The notes: generated by a model from the letters alone, not told the origin. A stretch of 64,000 nt of DNA from Mesorhizobium sp. M1B.F.Ca.ET.045.04.1.1 (GCF_003952465.1 NZ_CP034448.1:3325001-3389000), one strand, 5' to 3'; numbered from the stretch's first letter, positions 36,721 to 47,623 are shown. Translations and numbers: made by a program.

Positions 36721-37965
36721 TTAACTGGCCGCCGCCTGCGCCTTCCTTGCTTCCCTCATGTTCGGCAGGAATACCGTCAGCAGGCCGAGGAAGGGCAGGT
36801 AGGAACAGATCTGGTAGACGAAGTCGATGCCCTTCATGTCGGCGATGACGCCGAGCACCGCGGCGGCGATGCCGCCCATGCCGAAGGCGAAGCCGAAGAA
36901 GATGCCGGCAATCATGCCGACGCGGCCGGGGACCAGCTCCTGCGCGAAAACGACGATGTTGGAGAAGGCCGATGACAGGATGAGGCCGATCAGCACGGTG
37001 AGCACCATCGTCCATTCCAGGTTGGCATAGGGGAGCGCCAGCGTGAACGGCAGCACGCCGACGATCGAGAACCAGATCATCGCCTTCTGTCCATAGCGGT
37101 CGCCGAACGGGCCGCCGAGCAGGATGCCGAGCGCCGAGGCGCCGAGGAACAGGAACAGCATCACCTGCGACATCTGCACCGAAACGCCGAACTTATGGAT
37201 GGCGTAGAAGGTGTAGTAGCTGGAGAGCGAGGCGATATAGGCGTTCTTGGTCAGCACCAGCAGCGTCAGCACCGCCAACGCCCACATGACCCTCTTGCGC
37301 GGGAAGGGTGAGACGTGGGCCGCCTGCTTGCGGGTGGCCATCGAGGCGCGCAGCCGGCTGTACCAGCCGCCGACCTGCCACAGAACGACGATGCCGACCA
37401 GCGAGCCGACGGCGAACCAGGAAATGCTGGTCTGGCCGAACGGCACGACGATGAAGGCGGCGAGCAGCGGGCCCATCGCCTGGCCGAAATTGCCGCCGAC
37501 CTGGAACAGCGACTGCGCCAGGCCGAAGCGGCCGCCGGAGGCGAAGCGGGCGATGCGCGAGGATTCCGGATGGAAGATCGCCGAGCCGATGCCGATCAGC
37601 GAGGCGCCGATCAGGAGCAGCCAGTAATGGCCGGCGTGAGCGAGCACCACCAGCCCGACCAGCGACGAGACCATGCCCCAAGGCAGGGAATAGGGCATCG
37701 GCCGCTTGTCGGTGACCATGCCGATCACCGGCTGCAGCAGCGAGGCCGTCACCTGGAAGGTGAAGGTCAAAAGACCGATCTGCCAGAAATCGAGACCGTA
37801 ATTGTCCTTGAGCAGCGGATAGATGGCCGAAAGCAGCGACTGCATGATGTCGTTGACGCAGTGGCAGAAGCTCACCGCAAGAATGACGGTGAAGGCCGTC
37901 GCTTGCGCCGAGGGGTGGCTGGCCGGCGCCGGGGTAGCGACGGCGATGGCGTTCGTATCGGTCAA
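36721..37965 (-). CDS. MFS transporter, fosmidomycin-resistance (Fsr) type
   Basis: This 414-residue protein has 12 predicted membrane helices. The N-terminal FCHCVNDIMQSLLSAIYPLL and FHPESSRIARFASGGRFGLAQ blocks are typical of the Fsr branch. Members export fosmidomycin and other small molecules. The gene is divergent from an AraC-family regulator, 113 bp apart, which probably controls it. Confidence 0.92.
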   Translation of the reverse strand: MTDTNAIAVATPAPASHPSAQATAFTVILAVSFCHCVNDIMQSLLSAIYPLLKDNYGLDFWQIGLLTFTFQVTASLLQPVIGMVTDKRPMPYSLPWGMVSSLVGLVVLAHAGHYWLLLIGASLIGIGSAIFHPESSRIARFASGGRFGLAQSLFQVGGNFGQAMGPLLAAFIVVPFGQTSISWFAVGSLVGIVVLWQVGGWYSRLRASMATRKQAAHVSPFPRKRVMWALAVLTLLVLTKNAYIASLSSYYTFYAIHKFGVSVQMSQVMLFLFLGASALGILLGGPFGDRYGQKAMIWFSIVGVLPFTLALPYANLEWTMVLTVLIGLILSSAFSNIVVFAQELVPGRVGMIAGIFFGFAFGMGGIAAAVLGVIADMKGIDFVYQICSYLPFLGLLTVFLPNMREARKAQAAAS

Positions 37966-38077
37966 GGCAATGCTCCGTGGTCTTTTTGGCGGCGAACCGC
38001 AGGCAGCCTTATAGAACGCTTGTCAGGTTACTTCTTTCGTGGTTTGGTCCAATAGTTTCGCAAGTGGGCCACATCCC

Positions 38078-38958
38078 ATGCCGCACGGCCGGGAAATCTT
38101 CAGGGGTGACGCCGCCGAGCTTGGCCGGCTGCACGAAAGCCGCTGGCAATGGCTGGAGCAGGCGGTCGGGCCGGCGGTCGCGCTGCCGACCGAATATCCG
38201 GACGGCTACCACGTGCCGCGGCATCGCCACAACCGCAGCCAGCTGCTGCACGCGCTGGTCGGCGTGGTGCTGGTCACGACGAAGCATGGCCGCTGGATGG
38301 TGCCGCCCGACCATGCGATGTGGATACCGGCCGGCATCGAACACTCGGTCGAGATGCTGGGCGACGTCTCGATGCGCTCGGTCTATGTCATGCCGGATGC
38401 TATTGCCGGCCTGCCGGGGGGCCTACGCGTCGTCGGCATTACCGAGCTGATGCACAGCCTGATCGTGGAATCGGAGAAGCTGCCACAGGGCGGCGAGCTC
38501 GAAGGGCGCGCCGGGCTGATCATGGGGCTCTTGCTGCACGAGATCCCAAACCTGCCGGAACGGCCGCTCGGCCTGCCTTTCCCGTCGGACCCGAAGCTCG
38601 CGGCGCTCTGCCGGCGCTTCGTGGCGGCACCTTCGCCACATGCGACGATCGACGAATGGGTGGATGCCGCGGGCATGAGCCGGCGCTCCTTCACCCGCGC
38701 TTTCCATCGTCAGACCGGCCTGTCGCTGTCGACCTGGCGCCAGCAGGCCTGCCTGTTCGCAGCACTTCCCAGGCTTGCCGACGGCGAGCCGATCACCAGG
38801 GTGGCGCTGGATCTCGGTTACGACAGCGTGCCGGCCTTCATCACCATGTTCAAGCGCATGTTAGGCGCCTCGCCGCGCGGATATATGCGCGGCGCGCGCG
38901 ACGCGGGCGAAGGCATAAAGCGACTGACCGGTTCGACGCAGGCCAGCAGCGCCGCGGT

Positions 38959-38962
<4 letters not shown>
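38078..38962 (+). CDS. AraC family transcriptional regulator with cupin sensor
   Basis: This is a 294-residue protein. The N-terminal cupin domain contains [20 protein letters not shown] and [18 protein letters not shown]; two C-terminal helix-turn-helices include [20 protein letters not shown] and [20 protein letters not shown]. The ATG at 38078 is used; a GTG at 38039 would lengthen it. Regulators of this type often govern a divergent MFS exporter, as here. The gene is convergent with prs and overlaps it by 4 bases. Confidence 0.92.
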
Positions 38963-39894
<932 letters not shown>

Positions 39895-40065
39895 GCACCG
39901 TTCCTGGCGAAGGATAGAGAGACCGGACAGACTCTCATGAGCCTTTTATGCGGGCTTTTAGCGGCCCACGCCGGTATTGCAAGCCTCGTGATCGGGAAAC
40001 CTGCGACAAGGCGCAACAAAGGCCGTCGGCATCGCAAGCCGGCAACACAGTAGATCGCGCCAGAT

Positions 40066-40126
40066 CTCTGTTTTTTCGCAATACCGGACGGAAAACCGCT
40101 TCGCACTTTTCCTGGACTTGCTCTAG
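40066..40126. repeat. Palindromic intergenic repeat, family A, copy 4, ending in a stop codon
   Basis: gcaataccggacggaaaacc, then gcttcgcacttttcctgg and acttgctctag. The terminal cta (40123-40125) is the TAG stop of the minus-strand lipoprotein gene, exactly as copy 2 does for trmL. Confidence 0.85.
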
Positions 40127-40734
40127 CCGGCGCCACCGCTGCCGAGCCAGGCGGTGAACTGGTCGATCGTCTGATCGGCGATCGCCTGCATGGTCGCCGG
40201 TGCCACCGCCGGCCAGCCTTCGCCGCTGCCGATGGAAGGCGCCTTCTGCTGGCCGTTGATGCGATGCAGGCGGTTGCCCGACGGGTCGTAGACGTCCCAG
40301 ACATAGATGACGGTGGTGTCCTTGCCTTCGGACATCGTCGAAAAATAGCCCTTCAGCACATGCGTTGCCGTCTGGTCGGTGCTGCCGACAAGAGTGACGC
40401 CGCGCTGCCTTGCGCGCGCCTGCAGTTCCGCCGTCAGCGGTGCTGCCGCTTCCACGGAGGCGCCGACGATCGGCGCCACCTGCAGCCGGGTCTTGGCGAT
40501 AGCGGCGGTCTGAGCCGGCGTGGCGAGTGTCGAAGCCGCCGCCGTCGCCGTGGGGGCAGGCGAGGTCGTGGTCGGGGAGGTGGTGGCCGATGTGCCCTGC
40601 GTAGCCGGCAAAGCCTGGGCCGAATTCGCCGGCGGCTTGACGGCGGAAGGATCGAGGACATCCTTGGCGTTGGTGCAAGCGGTAAGCGCCAGCGCCGCAA
40701 GCAATGACACGGTCGTCACCTGCGATCGTCTCAT
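40123..40734 (-). CDS. Lipoprotein of unknown function
   Basis: This 203-residue protein has a lipobox (ALALTACTNAKDV, Cys20 predicted). A Thr/Ser/Pro/Ala-rich linker (about 35-70) leads to a folded C-terminal domain with GYFSTMSEGKDTTVIYVWDV then YDPSGNRLHRINGQQ. I recognise no named family. The linker length suggests the domain is held away from the membrane. It lies 54 bp after the M24 peptidase gene and its stop is supplied by a repeat. Confidence 0.8.
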   Translation of the reverse strand: MRRSQVTTVSLLAALALTACTNAKDVLDPSAVKPPANSAQALPATQGTSATTSPTTTSPAPTATAAASTLATPAQTAAIAKTRLQVAPIVGASVEAAAPLTAELQARARQRGVTLVGSTDQTATHVLKGYFSTMSEGKDTTVIYVWDVYDPSGNRLHRINGQQKAPSIGSGEGWPAVAPATMQAIADQTIDQFTAWLGSGGAG

Positions 40735-40788
40735 TTGCCCGAAACTCCCTGGTGGCGAACGTCCCCGCGTGAACCAACCATTATGGAT

Positions 40789-41940
40789 TCACTGCACGAT
40801 CAAGTCGAGATCATGGCGGGAGAGCGGCTTCGGCGCCGATTCCGTGGTGAGATAAGTGCGGCCGAGCGTCATCGCCGTCTCGGTTTCCGAGTCCATGATG
40901 ATCATGTGGGCGAACAGCGTCATGTTGGGCGCGATCGGTTCCGGATTGCCCTGGTAGAACATCGGCATGTCCATCCAGGATGGCGTGAAGCGGGCGCCGA
41001 GCGAATAGCCGCAGGCGTTCAGCCGGTGCTTGGTCAGGTTGTGCGCCTCGAGCGTGCGGGCATGCGCGTCGAAGACGTCGCCGAAGGTGTTGCCCGGCGT
41101 CATCGCCTTCTCGACCGCAAGCAGGGCCGCACGCGCGGCGTCGAACAGTTCCTGATGACGCTTCGAGACCTTGCCGGTCAAAACGGTGCGCATCATCGCT
41201 GCGTGATAGTGATGGAAGACGCCCGCCCATTCGAGCGTCAGCTGGTCGTTCTTGGTAAGCTTGCGGCGTCCGGCCTTGTAGCGGCAGAGCAGGGCATCGG
41301 CGCCGGAGCCGATGATGAATTCGTTGGCGGGATAGTCGCCGCCGCCGGCGAAAATCGCTCCCTGCATGGCGGCGAGGATCAGCGCTTCGTCGCCGCCTTG
41401 CTTGATCAGCGGCAAGGCGGCGTCGAGCGCATCGTCGGCGAGGCTTGCGGCTTTTTCGGCCTTGGCGACCTCGGCCGGACTCTTGAAAAGGCGCAGCCGG
41501 CCGACGATGCCGGAGGCATCGGCGATCTGGCCGAAGGTCTGCAACTGCTCATCCACGCGGCGGCCATTATAGGCGGTCAGCCCATGAGTGTCGTATTCGA
41601 CGCCGATGCGGGCGCCGAGCAGATCGAGGTCATTGAGCAGATTGCGCAGGTCGATCGCCGGATTGGCGCCGTCGCGATCGGTCCAAAGCTCGATGTTGTC
41701 GATGGTCGAGGTGTGGCGCGCCTGCCTCAGATCGGCCGAGCGGGTGAGCAGCACCATCGAGCCGTCGGCCTTCACCACCAGGCACTGGAAGAAGCAGAAG
41801 CCGAAGGTGTCGTAGCCGGTCAGCCAGTACATGCTCTCCTGCGCGAACAGGAGCACGGCGTCGAGCTTCTTCTCGGCCATTTCGATCAGCAGCCGATCGC
41901 GCCGCGCGTCGAATTCCGAACGTTCGAAATGCAGCGCCAT
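40789..41940 (-). CDS. M24 family metallopeptidase (Xaa-Pro aminopeptidase/creatinase fold)
   Basis: This 383-residue protein has an N-terminal creatinase domain (MALHFERSEFDARRDRLLIE) and a C-terminal pita-bread domain. The usual first metal Asp pair is not obvious: the expected region reads LEWAGVFHHYHAAMMRTVLT, so the active site may be degenerate or that of an ectoine-hydrolase-like amidohydrolase. It overlaps pgeF by one base and is part of the lgt-pgeF operon. Confidence 0.85.
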   Translation of the reverse strand: MALHFERSEFDARRDRLLIEMAEKKLDAVLLFAQESMYWLTGYDTFGFCFFQCLVVKADGSMVLLTRSADLRQARHTSTIDNIELWTDRDGANPAIDLRNLLNDLDLLGARIGVEYDTHGLTAYNGRRVDEQLQTFGQIADASGIVGRLRLFKSPAEVAKAEKAASLADDALDAALPLIKQGGDEALILAAMQGAIFAGGGDYPANEFIIGSGADALLCRYKAGRRKLTKNDQLTLEWAGVFHHYHAAMMRTVLTGKVSKRHQELFDAARAALLAVEKAMTPGNTFGDVFDAHARTLEAHNLTKHRLNACGYSLGARFTPSWMDMPMFYQGNPEPIAPNMTLFAHMIIMDSETETAMTLGRTYLTTESAPKPLSRHDLDLIVQ

Positions 41941-42728
41941 TACTCTTTCTCCAGAACGATTGCCGAAACCTGGCGCCCGTAATCCGCTTCCTTGCGGTGG
42001 ATGGTGCGCCGGTAGGAATAGAAAAGATCTTCTTCCGCATAGGTGCAGCGGCCGAGCCCTTCGGCGGTCACGCCGGCGTCCCGCAGCCGGTCGACCGTAT
42101 ATTGGTTGAGGTCGAACATCGAGTGGCCGGGATTCAAAGACCGGTTGAAATAGCGTTGATTGGAGACGTCAGCCTCGACGAAGCGGGCGACGAATTCGGG
42201 TCCGACCTCGTAGTTGTCGGGGCCGATGGAGGGACCGAGCACGGCCATGATACGGTCCCGACGGGCGCCGAGAGCTTCCATCGCGGCAACGGTGTTTTCG
42301 AGCACGCCGGTGAAGGCGCCTTTCCAGCCGGCATGGGCCGCGCCGACGACACGGGCCTCGGCGTCGGCGAACAGGACCGGCCCGCAATCGGCCGTCGAGG
42401 CGCCGACAGCAATGCCTGGCCGGTCGGTGACGACGGCGTCGGCCTTGGGGCGAGGGCCTGCGAAAGGTTCCCTGACGATGACGACGTCGGGGGAATGGAC
42501 CTGGTGCGCGGTGAGCAGGTGATCCGCTGGCACGCCCATCCAGTCGGCGACGCGGCGACGGTTCTCGGCGACCAGCGTCTGGTCGTCACTCGAGCCGGTG
42601 CCGATGTTGAGGCCCTGGTAGATGCCGCTGGAGACGCCGCCGATGCGGGTAAAGTAACCGTGACGGATGCCTTGCGCCTTCTCCAGAAGGGGCGAGCGTA
42701 CTGGATCGGGTCTGGTCTGATTCAGCAT
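41940..42728 (-). CDS. pgeF: Peptidoglycan editing factor, laccase-domain family
   Basis: This 262-residue protein of the DUF152/YfiH (Cu-oxidase-like) family has GVSSGIYQGLNIGTGSSDD near residue 33, the metal histidine in LTAHQVHSPDVV, CGPVLFADAEARVVGAAHAG then WKGAFTGVL with the conserved Cys/His pair, and the C-terminal RCTYAEEDLFYSYRR. E. coli PgeF removes L-Ser wrongly placed in peptidoglycan precursors. The ATG at 42728 is used. It is in an operon with lgt and the NDUFAF7-like gene. Confidence 0.92.
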   Translation of the reverse strand: MLNQTRPDPVRSPLLEKAQGIRHGYFTRIGGVSSGIYQGLNIGTGSSDDQTLVAENRRRVADWMGVPADHLLTAHQVHSPDVVIVREPFAGPRPKADAVVTDRPGIAVGASTADCGPVLFADAEARVVGAAHAGWKGAFTGVLENTVAAMEALGARRDRIMAVLGPSIGPDNYEVGPEFVARFVEADVSNQRYFNRSLNPGHSMFDLNQYTVDRLRDAGVTAEGLGRCTYAEEDLFYSYRRTIHRKEADYGRQVSAIVLEKE

Positions 42729-42835
42729 GGATGGGTTTGTTGTCCGCGCGGGCGATTTCGTCAAGGTGAAGTTCGGGGCGAGTGGGAGAAGTCCGGCAAT
42801 TGGCCGGACCAGCTTGCACGGGGTGCCTGCCGATG

Positions 42836-43903
42836 TCAGCCGGTTTTCGCCGCGGGCAGGATCTTCATCACCTTGAACAGCTCGCCCATCGCATCGGGCC
42901 CGGCGAGTCGTTCGACCGCGTCGGAAATCGCCTGCCGCTCGCCGTCGTCGACATTGGCGCCGAGCGCGCCGGCGCGCTCGAGCAGCCCCATGCCGAGCAG
43001 GAACTCGCCCTGCGTGGTCAGTTCCACGTCGAGGCCGTGCGCGCGGGCGCTTGCGGACAGGGCCGCGAAGTCCACATGGGCGGTGAGGTCTGCCTCGCCG
43101 GGATTGGCCAGCACGTCTTCGTGTTCGTGCCTGCGCAGGGCCTGCAATGTGTCGCCGAGGCCGGGCACAAGATGGCCATAGTCGATGAACAGTCCGGCGC
43201 CGCCATGGCCGGCGACGCGCTCGGCTATCGCCGACATCAGCGCCGCGCGGGCCGGCGCCACCTCGGCGATTGCGCCCTGCGGCGCGTCGGCAGCGCCCGG
43301 CGGCAATAGCGCCGGGTCGACGGAACCGGCGCCGGCGAAGAAACGGAGATTGTCGGCGTCGTCGAGGCCGACCATGCGCTCGCGCCAACCGGTGCCGACA
43401 TAGACGAACTGGCGAATCGGCACCGCGTCGAACAGCTCGTTGCCGACGATGAAAAGCGGCCGTCGGGGCAGCGTGTCGATGGTCTGGTGCCAGGCGAGGG
43501 CCGTGCTCTGGCCGGCAAGTGTGGCCCTCTGGACTTCGGCCAGGCGCGGACTGGTCTCGATCATGGCAAAGGACGCGCCGGCGGCAAGTGCGGAATCGAG
43601 CCGCGACCAGGTGCGCAGCATGTCCTTCATCAGCGTGCCGCGGCCGGGGCCGATTTCGGCGAAGGTGGCGGGGAGCGGCCGGCCGGCGCGCTGCCAGGCC
43701 TGGTAAAGCCAGACGGCGACAAGCTCGCCGAACATCTGGCTGATTTCCGGCGCTGTGACGAAATCGCCGGCGGCGCCGAAGGGTTCGCGCGTCGTGTAAT
43801 AGCCGTCCTTGGGGTCGAACAGGCAGAGCGCCATGTATTCGCTGACCGGGATCGGCCCCACGGCGCCGATCAGGTCGACAATGCGCTTCCTCAGCCGAGT
43901 CAT
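42836..43903 (-). CDS. SAM-dependent methyltransferase, NDUFAF7/MidA family
   Basis: This 355-residue class I methyltransferase (Methyltransf_28) has motif [21 protein letters not shown] near residue 80, then [36 protein letters not shown], and [20 protein letters not shown]. The eukaryotic homologue dimethylates an Arg of complex I. The alphaproteobacterial gene usually lies directly after lgt, as here with a 4-base overlap. Confidence 0.93.
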   Translation of the reverse strand: MTRLRKRIVDLIGAVGPIPVSEYMALCLFDPKDGYYTTREPFGAAGDFVTAPEISQMFGELVAVWLYQAWQRAGRPLPATFAEIGPGRGTLMKDMLRTWSRLDSALAAGASFAMIETSPRLAEVQRATLAGQSTALAWHQTIDTLPRRPLFIVGNELFDAVPIRQFVYVGTGWRERMVGLDDADNLRFFAGAGSVDPALLPPGAADAPQGAIAEVAPARAALMSAIAERVAGHGGAGLFIDYGHLVPGLGDTLQALRRHEHEDVLANPGEADLTAHVDFAALSASARAHGLDVELTTQGEFLLGMGLLERAGALGANVDDGERQAISDAVERLAGPDAMGELFKVMKILPAAKTG

Positions 43904-44754
43904 GCCGCCTGCGGCTTCGTCATCGGCTTAGCCGTCGCCATGGCCCAGATGCCGGCAAGCACCATCGGTGTGGACAGGATCATGCCCATGGTCAGCCAAT
44001 TGGTGCCGAGCAGATAGCCGAGCTGCTGGTCGGGTTCGCGGAAGAACTCGACGAAGATGCGTGACAGGCCATAGCCGCAGATGAAGGCGCCGCCGACGAA
44101 ACGCGCCGTCCTCAACTTCAGCCGCGAGTGGGTGAGGAAGCGCAGCACCAGGAACAGCACGAGGCCTTCGAGCAGCGCCTCATAGAGCTGGCTGGGATGG
44201 CGGGTGAATGGGCCGCCATTGGGAAATTCGATCGCCCAAGGCACGTCCGAAGGCCTGCCCCAGAGTTCCGAATTGATGAAGTTGGCGACGCGCACCAGCC
44301 CGAGGCCGACCGGCACGCCGGCCGCGACCACGTCGAACAGCGTCCAGGTGTGGATGCCGCGCTTGAGCGAGAACAAGGTCATGGCGAGGATGACGCCGAG
44401 CAGCCCACCGTGGAATGACATGCCGCCCTGCCAGACGGCAAAGATGTCGAGCGGATGCGCGATATAGCGCGGGAGATCGTAAAAGAGCACATAGCCGGTA
44501 CGCCCGCCGAGCACCACGCCGATCGCCGCCCAGACGATGAAGTCGTCGAGGTCCTCGGGCTTCATCGGCAACTTGCCGTCCGGCCAGAGGCTGGCGTTGG
44601 TGACGAGCCGCTTGGCGTACCACCAGGCAAAGAGAATGCCGACGATGTAGCCGACGCCATACCAATGCACCGCCAGCGGTCCGATATTGACGATGACCGG
44701 ATCGATGTTGGGAAACGGCAGGGAGGCCAGCGGCAGCAGGAAATATTCGCTCAA
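43900..44754 (-). CDS. lgt: Prolipoprotein diacylglyceryl transferase
   Basis: This 284-residue inner-membrane protein has seven helices. Signature residues are [20 protein letters not shown] near 28, the [20 protein letters not shown] then [13 protein letters not shown] block (His and Gly of the active site), and the Lgt motif [19 protein letters not shown] near residue 155. It transfers diacylglycerol to the lipobox Cys of prolipoproteins. It is the first gene of the lgt/MidA/pgeF/M24 operon. Confidence 0.97.
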   Translation of the reverse strand: MSEYFLLPLASLPFPNIDPVIVNIGPLAVHWYGVGYIVGILFAWWYAKRLVTNASLWPDGKLPMKPEDLDDFIVWAAIGVVLGGRTGYVLFYDLPRYIAHPLDIFAVWQGGMSFHGGLLGVILAMTLFSLKRGIHTWTLFDVVAAGVPVGLGLVRVANFINSELWGRPSDVPWAIEFPNGGPFTRHPSQLYEALLEGLVLFLVLRFLTHSRLKLRTARFVGGAFICGYGLSRIFVEFFREPDQQLGYLLGTNWLTMGMILSTPMVLAGIWAMATAKPMTKPQAA

Positions 44755-44886
44755 ACTGGGTCTCCCGATTGCGGTCGTCTATCGGGCGCGGACCATGCGG
44801 CAGGGTTTTGGCGGGGTCAAGGCAGGCTGCGCTTGCATTCCGCGTCGCGCGCCACTACGTCAAAACCAAGCAAGCGAGGATCTGCC

Positions 44887-45189
44887 ATGTCGAACGGCCC
44901 GAACCGCATTCTCGATGAGTTCGCCAAGCTGATGACGGATGCAGCGGGGGCAGCCCAAGGCGTTCGGCGTGAGATGGAGACAGCCTTTCGCAGCCAGGCC
45001 GAGCGCCTGCTCAACTCGATGGATGTGGTGCAGCGCGAGGAGTTCGAGGCCGCGCGCGAGATGGCCGTCAAGGCCAGGGAAGACAACATCCAGCTCGCGG
45101 CGCGCGTCGAAGCGCTCGAGGCGAAGCTCGCCGAATTGACCGGGCAGGCCGCACCGGCGGCCGCGGCGAAGCCCAGATCAAAAAAATAA
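44887..45189 (+). CDS. ubiK: UbiK family accessory factor
   Basis: This 100-residue BMFP (DUF526) protein has an N-terminal amphipathic helix (NRILDEFAKLMTDAAGAAQG) and a coiled coil (REEFEAAREMAVKAREDNIQ then LAARVEALEAKLAEL). UbiK assists aerobic ubiquinone biosynthesis and binds membranes. In Rhizobiales it commonly lies next to lgt, divergent as here. The ribosome site is gcgagga at 44874-44880. Confidence 0.88.
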   Translation: MSNGPNRILDEFAKLMTDAAGAAQGVRREMETAFRSQAERLLNSMDVVQREEFEAAREMAVKAREDNIQLAARVEALEAKLAELTGQAAPAAAAKPRSKK

Positions 45190-45504
45190 TCGTAAACTTT
45201 TCCACAAAGCGCGATCCGAAAAATCGCTTTGCCGTGAATCGCTTACCGGCATTGCATGAATCTTTTTGACAGCGCCTTTCCACATGCGAATGACGCAGTG
45301 CGAAAAATTGGGCTGTTCACGCGACTCCCGATCAATAGACTGAATTTGTTGCATGATTCGGAGCAGGGTCATGCGCCGGGCGGTGGGTCCGGTCTGGGGT
45401 CTTTGCGTTTGAGAAGTTCCTGGCCGTCCGAGTTCTAGACAAGATTGTTCGTCGTGTGTGCCCCGCGGAGCGTGTGGCGCTCCCCTGAACACAGGAAGCA
45501 TTCC
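45190..45504. other. Intergenic region upstream of the YbjN gene with four GANTC sites
   Basis: This 315-bp region has no convincing gene. GANTC sequences, the CcrM methylation target of Alphaproteobacteria, occur at about 45236, 45258, 45324 and 45356, more than chance predicts for the length. The YbjN gene start has aggaag at 45492-45498. Confidence 0.45.
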
Positions 45505-46005
45505 ATGGAACTTCTCGAACTCGAATTCTCCCGCGAAATCCACCCGGTGGATGTCATCGAGCAGGTGGCCCACAACAATGACTGGTCCTTCGAGCGCGCC
45601 GGCGACGACGAGATTTCGATTTCGGTGACCGGCAGTTGGACCGACTATCACGTCTCATTCTCCTGGATGGAGGATTTCGAGGCGTTGCATCTGGCCTGCG
45701 CCTTCGACATCAAGGTACCGGAAACACGCACGCTCGAAGTGATGCGGCTCTTGTCGCTGATCAACGAGCAGATGCTGTTCGGCCATTTCGACCTGTGGGA
45801 GCAGGAGGGCGCGATCATGTTCCGGCAGTCGCTGCTGCTTGCCGGCGGGGTCGAGCCTTCGAGCCAGCAGGTCGAGGTACTGCTGTCCTCGGCGCTCGAG
45901 GCCTGCGAGTGCTATTTCCAGGCCTTCCAGTTCGTTGTCTGGTCGGGTACATCGGCCAAGGACGCGCTGTCCAGCGTGCTCTTTGAGACCCATGGAAACG
46001 CCTGA
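45505..46005 (+). CDS. YbjN domain protein
   Basis: This 166-residue YbjN protein (type III secretion chaperone-like fold) contains NNDWSFERAGDDEISISVTG then SWTDYHVSFSWMEDFEALHL, and LLSLINEQMLFGHFDLWEQE near residue 90. In many Alphaproteobacteria it precedes proC. Here the next gene is a CsaA-like protein starting 18 bp later. The function is unclear; in E. coli YbjN affects motility and stress responses. Confidence 0.9.
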   Translation: MELLELEFSREIHPVDVIEQVAHNNDWSFERAGDDEISISVTGSWTDYHVSFSWMEDFEALHLACAFDIKVPETRTLEVMRLLSLINEQMLFGHFDLWEQEGAIMFRQSLLLAGGVEPSSQQVEVLLSSALEACECYFQAFQFVVWSGTSAKDALSSVLFETHGNA

Positions 46006-46023
46006 ACCAAGCAGACACCAGCG

Positions 46024-46383
46024 ATGAGTTCCAGCAGCGAGCGCAAGCCCGAGATCAGCTTTGCCGACTTCGACCGCGTCGACATCCGCGCCGGCACCAT
46101 CGTCGAAGCCGAGCCGTTTCCGGAGGCGCGCAAGCCGGCGTTCAAATTGAAGATCGATTTCGGCCCGGCCATCGGGGTCAAGAAGTCGTCGGCGCAGATC
46201 ACCAAATATTATACGCCGGAGACGCTGATCGGCCGGCAGGTCTTCGCGGTGGTCAATTTCCCGCCGCGCCAGATCGGCCCGTTCATGTCGGAAGTGCTGA
46301 CGCTGGGCTTTCCGGATGAGGAGGGCGCCGTCGTGCTCGGCGCCATCGAGCGCAAGGTGCCGGACGGCGGGCGACTGTTCTAA
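46024..46383 (+). CDS. csaA: CsaA-like tRNA-binding/export-chaperone protein
   Basis: This 119-residue EMAP/tRBD-fold protein has [20 protein letters not shown] then [12 protein letters not shown], the typical OB-fold start, and [20 protein letters not shown]. Bacillus CsaA is a secretion-related chaperone and related domains bind tRNA. Its length matches the family. It probably shares a transcript with the YbjN gene. Confidence 0.9.
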   Translation: MSSSSERKPEISFADFDRVDIRAGTIVEAEPFPEARKPAFKLKIDFGPAIGVKKSSAQITKYYTPETLIGRQVFAVVNFPPRQIGPFMSEVLTLGFPDEEGAVVLGAIERKVPDGGRLF

Positions 46384-46417
46384 ACTAGCGGGGCAGGCTG
46401 CCATCCGGCAGGCGCGA

Positions 46418-47359
46418 TCATAGCGCCGCAGCCGGCCGGATTGAAGCGATAGCTGGTGGCCGAAACGCGCCGAGAATGGTTCCGACCGTTGCGGCTGAAA
46501 GCACTAGATGCAGGACGTCGAACGGCCAGGCCAGTCCGAAATGCATCAGCATAAGGTTCAAGAAGGAAGGCGACGCGCCATCCGCGGGAATCAGGATCAA
46601 GCCTACGGCCAGGGCCAGCCCATATTTGAGCATGGCAACTATCGCGAAAACGATGGACACTATGGCGACGAAACGCAGATGATTGCCGTCGAGCGCACGC
46701 CAGCACCCGATCGGGTCGAACGATCCCGTCCAGAGAAAATCGCCGACAAAGAGATATGTCCAGACAAGTACGAAACCACCCGCGAAGAGGTTGAAGACTC
46801 CCATCGCCGACACCCAAGGCGCGACGTCCTCGGGGTTGGGCGGCAGGTCATGTGTGGCCAGCAGGCTGGCAACAAGCAGTCTGTGCTCGCCGGCGACCGC
46901 AAAGCTGCAAAGAAGCTGGACGGCCGCGAGAAGCAACGCGGCCCAAAGAATCCGCGGGCCGAGCTCAAAGCGGATGCCCGGAATAGCGAAGCGTTTGACA
47001 CTTTCAATGCCGCGCCGAACAACGACACGGCCGTTCTCGGGCGCGTTTGCCATGCGGTCCAGAACGAACGCAAAGACCATCGCCGAGAACGGCGCGGCAA
47101 TAATGGCGGAAAGCCAAGTCCTGGAGTCAAAGCCTCGCGACAGAAGCCAGCTGGGCACCTCCGGATCGGCAAAAAGAACAAGAGCAAGCACCGCCAGACC
47201 GAGCGCCGTCAAAAAGCAGGGAAACCAGGCGGCCACGAAGAGCGGCCAGGCATTCGCGCGGCAATAGTCGAACACCCTCGCAACGGTCTTGCCGATGCGC
47301 AAGACGCGACGCTTCGGCGATACGGCAGGCAAATCGTCCGGCGTTGAAATCGGCGTCAA
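46418..47359 (-). CDS. Hypothetical multi-pass membrane protein
   Basis: This 313-residue protein has about six predicted helices (near residues 37-62, 85-105, 135-155, 185-210, 235-260, 275-300). The cytoplasmic N-terminus is basic. I recognise no family, and no catalytic motif is seen. A segment of it (LLATHDLPPNPEDVAPWVSA) could be a periplasmic loop. Single gene, convergent with csaA. Confidence 0.75.
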   Translation of the reverse strand: MTPISTPDDLPAVSPKRRVLRIGKTVARVFDYCRANAWPLFVAAWFPCFLTALGLAVLALVLFADPEVPSWLLSRGFDSRTWLSAIIAAPFSAMVFAFVLDRMANAPENGRVVVRRGIESVKRFAIPGIRFELGPRILWAALLLAAVQLLCSFAVAGEHRLLVASLLATHDLPPNPEDVAPWVSAMGVFNLFAGGFVLVWTYLFVGDFLWTGSFDPIGCWRALDGNHLRFVAIVSIVFAIVAMLKYGLALAVGLILIPADGASPSFLNLMLMHFGLAWPFDVLHLVLSAATVGTILGAFRPPAIASIRPAAAL

Positions 47360-47475
47360 TCCCGCAGCGAACTACTCACGCAGAATAATGCACTGCAAGG
47401 AGTTGTCGCGCAAGCTCTCGCAAGGAACGCGTGTACTGGGATCAAAGTTTGCCGGCGCGCGATCCCTCAGTAAAT

Positions 47476-47527
47476 CTCGACAACTTCACGCGGAAGACTT
47501 GTCCAAAGGCATTGGCAAGTTGTCGAG
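47476..47527. ncRNA. Candidate hairpin RNA or regulatory stem
   Basis: ctcgacaactt (47476-47486) and aagttgtcgag (47517-47527) are perfectly complementary. The 30-base loop holds a smaller ccaa/ttgg stem. It lies in a 264-bp gene-free gap between two minus-strand genes. No T-run follows directly. Confidence 0.35.
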
Positions 47528-47623
47528 GTTCCCGATCTCCCGAGGGAAAAGCAAGAGTGGGCGGCATTGAAGAGGCCGCACAACTACCACCGATCCGCAT
47601 CGCCGAGGGTCGACGCCGGTCTG

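Noticed and set aside
45256..45438. 60-residue plus-strand ORF before the YbjN gene
   Set aside because: No clear ribosome site and no recognisable composition.
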